DNA of 17,746 nucleotides from CAWUJT01 sp963922715 (lineage in GTDB: Bacteria; Pseudomonadota; Alphaproteobacteria; Rhodobacterales; Rhodobacteraceae), in the NCBI GenBank assembly GCA_963922715.1, contig CAWUJT010000044.1, forward strand, positions 1-17,746. The letters are read 5' to 3'. Positions 14,777 through 17,746 of this stretch are shown in pieces. The translations under genes were made by a program, and so were the position numbers. Positions within the stretch are counted from its first letter, which is position 1, and every line of letters starts with the position of its first letter. Below the pieces are notes generated by a model. The model saw only the letters and a list, made by a program, of their open reading frames with translations. It had not been told where the DNA came from and made no database searches.

Positions 14777-15517
14777 ATGGCAGGACACTCAAAATGGGCC
14801 AACATCCAGCATCGCAAAGGGCGGCAGGATAAACTCCGCGCTAAACTTTTCTCTAAGCTGTCCAAAGAAATCACCATTGCGGCCAAAATGGGCGACCCTG
14901 ACCCCGATAAAAACCCCCGTCTCAGGCTGGCCGTGAAGGAAGCGAAAAGCCAATCGATGCCGAAAGACAACATTGAACGGGCGATTAAGAAAGCCCAGGG
15001 CGGGGATGCGGAAACCTACGAGGAAATTCGCTACGAAGGCTATGGCCCCGGTGGTGTTGCGGTGATTGTCGAGGCGATGACGGACAACCGCAATCGCACG
15101 GCTTCCTCTGTGCGGTCCACCTTTTCCAAAAATGGTGGCAATCTCGGAGAGACAGGATCGGTGGCCTTTATGTTCGATCGTAAAGGGCAGATTACATATC
15201 CGGCGGATGCAGGCGATGAAGACACCCTGATGCTTGCCGCGTTAGAGGCTGGGGCGGAAGACGTGGAAAGCTCGGAAGACGGACACATCATTTGGTGCGC
15301 AGATGTTGACCTTAATGCGGTCTCTACGGCCCTTGATGGGGCGTTGGGGGAAAGTGACAGCGCGAAACTTGTCTGGCGACCTACCACCACCACCCCTTTG
15401 GATCTGGAAGGCATGACAGCGCTGATGAAGCTTCTGGATGCCCTAGAAGATGATGACGATGTGCAAACCGTCACCGCCAACTTCGAGACATCGGATGAGG
15501 TTATGGCACAGCTGTGA
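14777..15517 (+). CDS. yebC: YebC/PmpR family protein (TACO1-like)
   Basis: 246 residues, the normal length. It opens with the signature MAGHSKWANIQHRKGRQD, then FSKLSKEITIAAKMGDPDPD, DNIERAIKKAQG, RYEGYGPGGVAVIVE and TDNRNRTASSVRSTFSKNGG, all hallmarks. Long annotated as a DNA-binding regulator, the family is more recently linked to translation, helping ribosomes past difficult sequences as mitochondrial TACO1 does. GGAG 6 bases before the ATG at 14777 decides the start; a longer reading from 14762 is unconserved. It follows the HPt gene after a 114-base gap with a hairpin, and converges with the polymerase gene, leaving 9 bases between stops. In many bacteria yebC sits next to ruvC; here it does not. 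Confidence 0.97.
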   Translation: MAGHSKWANIQHRKGRQDKLRAKLFSKLSKEITIAAKMGDPDPDKNPRLRLAVKEAKSQSMPKDNIERAIKKAQGGDAETYEEIRYEGYGPGGVAVIVEAMTDNRNRTASSVRSTFSKNGGNLGETGSVAFMFDRKGQITYPADAGDEDTLMLAALEAGAEDVESSEDGHIIWCADVDLNAVSTALDGALGESDSAKLVWRPTTTTPLDLEGMTALMKLLDALEDDDDVQTVTANFETSDEVMAQL

Positions 15518-15526
15518 AAGTGCGCC

Positions 15527-16765
15527 TCATTCATCAAAATCCAACAGATCTGGCACCCGATTGAAGGCGATTTTCGCCCCTGTGTAGGGCACACGGTGTC
15601 GCGGGAGTTCGCCAAATCGAATGGTGTCTTGCCCAAAGCGTCGGTTCAAACCGTCCAGAGCATGGCACAACGCTTCGCGCGACGTGGGGGCCTCTGAGTT
15701 TCGCGGTTCAAACAGATCTTGGATTTGATCGTCGAACAGGCTTAATCCGCTCAGGGTCACGCCCACCGACTTTGGGGTAGTAAGCGTGACCCGTGGCCAA
15801 AGCGCCTCAAAAGCTTGTAACAATGTAAAGGTGTCTTGCGTCGGCAAAAGGTCCCGCTGTGCACCTTGGCGGCCTGTTTGATAACACCGTGCAGACAGAT
15901 GCAAACACCGGGCCACCTGTCCTTGACGCCGCAGCCTTGCCCCCGCTTTGACAATCAGGCGCCGCGCCACTAAGCGCGCGCCCTCTGGTGTGCGGTTTTT
16001 GCCGGTGAGATGCTGGCTATGGCCGATTGTCTTGCCGCTTTGGGTGTCCCAACTGACCTCCTCCCCCCAAAGAGCGCGCAACACTTTCTCCCCCACGACA
16101 TTTCTCCAAATCGCGCGGGCTTGTTTCGGGCTCAACGCCAGAAGACTAGGGACATCTGTCACACCTGCACGCTCCAGCCGTGCCAGCATACCTTTGGACA
16201 CACCCGGAATATCTCCAAGCGGCAGATCGGCAATCTTTTGCGGCAAAACAGAAGGATGCAGCCAATTGATGCCCAGCGGTTTTTTCAACTCTGCTGCCAG
16301 CTTTGCTAAGGTGACAGACGGGGCCAGCCCCACAGAGGCGCGCATCGCCGGGCCCACTTTGGCCAAAAGCACCTCTTGCACCTGGCAGGCAAGTTCCAAT
16401 GCGGTTTCCAGCCGTTCTTGCTGTCCCATCAGGCGGCACGAAAATTCATCCACAGAATGGGCCTGGGCGATGGGGATCACCTGATCGACGGCTTTGCGAA
16501 TACGGTGATGGTAGTTCACATAGACGTCGTGTTTGGCGGGGCGGAACACAATCTCTGGACACAACGCGCGTGCCTCATGCTGGCGCAGCCCCATCCGAAC
16601 GCCGCGTGCTTTGGCTTCATAGCTGACAGCAATACAGGCCGCATTGGGCGCATCCGTGGTCAGGACACCAACGGGACAGCCGCGCAGAGCAGGTTCTTCA
16701 TTCTGAGCGACAGAGGCAAAATAGCTGTTCATATCGAAAAACAGATACCTTACGCGAATCGACAT
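15527..16765 (-). CDS. Y-family (translesion) DNA polymerase
   Basis: 412 residues. The polymerase motifs are LFFDMNSYFASV (catalytic Asp11, steric-gate aromatic at Phe16), VSYEAKARGVRMGL (48-60) and HSVDEFS (Asp106-Glu107). Palm, fingers, thumb with helix-hairpin-helix (DIPGVSKGMLARLERAGV) and little finger follow. QDLF at 349-352 could bind the beta clamp. The last 40 residues (ALDGLNRRFGQDTIRFG to YTGAKIAFNRVPDL) resemble the tail of UmuC-type proteins, making it longer than a usual 350-residue DinB. I therefore give no gene symbol. The ATG at 16765 has AAGGA 8 bases upstream; a TTG 14 codons earlier is rejected. A LexA box lies 25 bases upstream, predicting SOS induction. Confidence 0.92.
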   Translation of the reverse strand: MSIRVRYLFFDMNSYFASVAQNEEPALRGCPVGVLTTDAPNAACIAVSYEAKARGVRMGLRQHEARALCPEIVFRPAKHDVYVNYHHRIRKAVDQVIPIAQAHSVDEFSCRLMGQQERLETALELACQVQEVLLAKVGPAMRASVGLAPSVTLAKLAAELKKPLGINWLHPSVLPQKIADLPLGDIPGVSKGMLARLERAGVTDVPSLLALSPKQARAIWRNVVGEKVLRALWGEEVSWDTQSGKTIGHSQHLTGKNRTPEGARLVARRLIVKAGARLRRQGQVARCLHLSARCYQTGRQGAQRDLLPTQDTFTLLQAFEALWPRVTLTTPKSVGVTLSGLSLFDDQIQDLFEPRNSEAPTSREALCHALDGLNRRFGQDTIRFGELPRHRVPYTGAKIAFNRVPDLLDFDE

Positions 16766-16790
16766 CCTAACAATCCTTTTTTGACAAGAA

Positions 16791-16805
16791 GAACAAATAA
16801 TGAAC
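16791..16805 (-). promoter_or_regulatory. LexA (SOS) box, GTTC-N7-GTTC
   Basis: Read on the minus strand, GTTCATTATTTGTTC is an exact match to the alphaproteobacterial LexA direct-repeat operator GTTC-N7-GTTC. It sits 25 bases before the Y-family polymerase start, where bound LexA would block transcription. Translesion polymerases are standard SOS genes in this class, so position and target agree. Confidence 0.8.
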
Positions 16806-16808
16806 AAA

Positions 16809-16898
16809 ATGTCGAGATTTGAAATGCAATTTATGGAGTGCAGCCCCTACCTTTTGCGGGCGGCATCACAGAAATCCAATGGGATCAGCGGGTTCTGA
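16809..16898 (+). CDS. Possible small ORF of 29 codons
   Basis: ATG at 16809 to TGA at 16898 encodes a 29-residue peptide containing MECSPYLLRAASQKSNGIS. The stretch is GC-richer, with many G/C third positions, than the AT-rich DNA on both sides. That contrast is the only coding support. There is no clear ribosome site, and the LexA box ends three bases before the ATG. It may equally be a remnant of a longer gene or non-coding. Confidence 0.2.
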   Translation: MSRFEMQFMECSPYLLRAASQKSNGISGF

Positions 16899-16914
16899 AT
16901 GTTATGAACAAAAA

Positions 16915-16942
16915 TTAACTAAGTATAAGAAATTATTAAAAT
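16915..16942 (+). promoter_or_regulatory. Candidate promoter for the sugar transferase
   Basis: TTAACT (16915-16920) and TAAAAT (16937-16942) are spaced by 16 bases in a strongly AT-rich stretch. The -10 matches the consensus at five of six positions. Transcription would start near 16949, leaving a leader of about 75 bases that contains the inverted repeat at 16946-16978. Confidence 0.35.
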
Positions 16943-16945
16943 ATT

Positions 16946-16978
16946 TTCGCTTACAATTTGCTGCACATTTTAAGCGAA
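16946..16978. repeat. 8-bp perfect inverted repeat upstream of the sugar transferase
   Basis: TTCGCTTA (16946-16953) and TAAGCGAA (16971-16978) are exact reverse complements separated by 17 bases, about 50 bases before the ATG. They lie across the predicted transcription start, where an operator for a dimeric regulator would act. I do not recognise the consensus. Confidence 0.4.
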
Positions 16979-17025
16979 TGTAAAGGTTTATCGCATGGGT
17001 TTCATCTCCAAAAGGAGAGTATGAG

Positions 17026-17700
17026 ATGGCCCAAACACGCGCTTTGATCGATTTGACACCCCCCCAGTCAGAGCGTGTTTCTGCGCCGCCCACAAAACTC
17101 TACAGTGACCGGTTGAAACGCATGCTTGATGTGGTTTTGGTGCTGCTCGGCCTGCCCTTTGTTGTGCCTTTGCTGTTGGTCTGTGTAATGATCATTGGGC
17201 TGCGAGGGGGCGCACCCTTCTTTGTGCAAGAGCGCATTGGCCGCGGGGGGCACACCTTTCGGCTGTGGAAACTGCGCACCATGGTCCCAGATGCTGAGAG
17301 GCAATTGGAACGGCATTTGGCGCAAGACCCGAAAGCCCGCGACGAATGGGAGACGAAACAAAAGCTGACCCATGATCCGCGGATTACCCGCGTCGGGCGG
17401 TTTTTGCGCCGCGCCTCACTCGATGAGTTGCCGCAAGTGTTTAATGTCCTCAAAGGCGATATGAGCCTGGTCGGGCCACGTCCAATGATGGTCAATCAGC
17501 GCCACCTTTACCCGGGCCAAGCCTATTTCCACCTCCGCCCCGGGATCACAGGCCCCTGGCAGGTCTCTGCGCGCAATCAAACCACCTTTGCGGCGCGTGC
17601 CCGTTATGATGCGGATTATCTGCAGAGGGTCTCGTTAAGGGAAGATCTGTGGCTCATCCTGCAAACATTTCAGGTGGTTTTGCGCGCGACAGGAAATTGA
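17026..17700 (+). CDS. Bacterial sugar transferase (ExoY-type undecaprenyl-phosphate glycosylphosphotransferase)
   Basis: 224 residues, the short single-membrane-helix form of the family. One hydrophobic segment at about 34-59 (MLDVVLVLLGLPFVVPLLLV and on) anchors it to the inner membrane. The catalytic domain carries QERIGRGG (68-75), RLWKLRTM (79-86), LTHDPRITRVGRFLRR (114-129), SLDELPQVFNVLKGDMSLVGPRP (131-153) and RPGITGPWQVSARN (171-184), all family hallmarks. It transfers a sugar phosphate from a UDP-sugar to undecaprenyl phosphate, the first step of exopolysaccharide or O-unit assembly. AAGGAG 8 bases before the ATG at 17026 fixes the start. Later pathway genes are not in the window; the 46 bases after the stop show no clear terminator. 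Confidence 0.94.
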   Translation: MAQTRALIDLTPPQSERVSAPPTKLYSDRLKRMLDVVLVLLGLPFVVPLLLVCVMIIGLRGGAPFFVQERIGRGGHTFRLWKLRTMVPDAERQLERHLAQDPKARDEWETKQKLTHDPRITRVGRFLRRASLDELPQVFNVLKGDMSLVGPRPMMVNQRHLYPGQAYFHLRPGITGPWQVSARNQTTFAARARYDADYLQRVSLREDLWLILQTFQVVLRATGN

Positions 17701-17746
17701 GTGATTGTTCCTATAGGCTTTTTGCTCAAAGTATACATCCACTATT

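Noticed and set aside
15040..15636. 198-codon minus-strand frame opposite yebC
   Set aside because: Ser-rich shadow of a well-conserved gene, and it overlaps the end of the polymerase gene.
16915..16973. Several TTAA motifs before the sugar transferase
   Set aside because: None is spaced by 7 bases; they reflect AT-richness.

Overview
The window looks like chromosomal DNA from a marine alphaproteobacterium of the Rhodobacterales (Roseobacter/Rhodobacteraceae type). The grounds are a class I lysyl-tRNA synthetase, a fabB-fabI pair, a DUF4864 protein beside lysK, moderate-to-high GC coding DNA, and two regulatory signatures typical of the class: a GTTC-N7-GTTC SOS box and a TTAA-N7-TTAA CtrA box. 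I see no rRNA, tRNA, CRISPR array, IS element or transposase. No stretch longer than 300 bases lacks a gene. Species and family calls come from reading the sequence, not from searches.

Layout. (1) 1-1865, minus strand: a HAD phosphatase of the phosphoglycolate phosphatase type, followed by a DegT/AHBA-type PLP aminotransferase cut by the window edge. (2) 1981-5149, plus strand: glmU-glmS, the enzymes that flank UDP-GlcNAc synthesis, divergent from gph. glmS is strikingly AT-richer than its neighbours. (3) 5232-7255, plus: fabB-fabI (unsaturated/long-chain fatty acid elongation and enoyl-ACP reduction) with no fabA in front. FabI carries unusual substitutions around its active site. (4) 7378-7830, plus: an orphan membrane-anchored small protein. 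(5) 7839-12276, minus: lysK, a secreted DUF4864 protein, and a 765-residue right-handed beta-helix protein without signal peptide, preceded by a perfect CtrA box. (6) 12472-14662: a TerB-like protein, a response-regulator/PP2C phosphatase, and a divergent HPt protein. (7) 14777-16765: yebC, and convergent to it a Y-family DNA polymerase under an apparent LexA box. (8) 17026-17700: an ExoY-type sugar transferase behind an AT-rich promoter region with an inverted repeat.

The most interesting reading is the combination of (5) and (6). A CtrA-boxed, leaderless, beta-helix protein built like a tail fibre or tailspike lies four genes from a REC-PP2C phosphatase resembling RbaY, a partner-switching regulator of the Rhodobacter capsulatus gene transfer agent (GTA). 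From memory, the R. capsulatus GTA tail-fibre gene and rbaY also lie close together outside the main GTA cluster. The window may therefore hold an unlinked GTA accessory locus. This is inference and needs homology and expression checks.

The remaining genes are mostly housekeeping: cell-envelope precursor supply (glmU, glmS, fabB, fabI, sugar transferase, perhaps the aminotransferase), translation (lysK, yebC) and DNA damage tolerance (Y-family polymerase).
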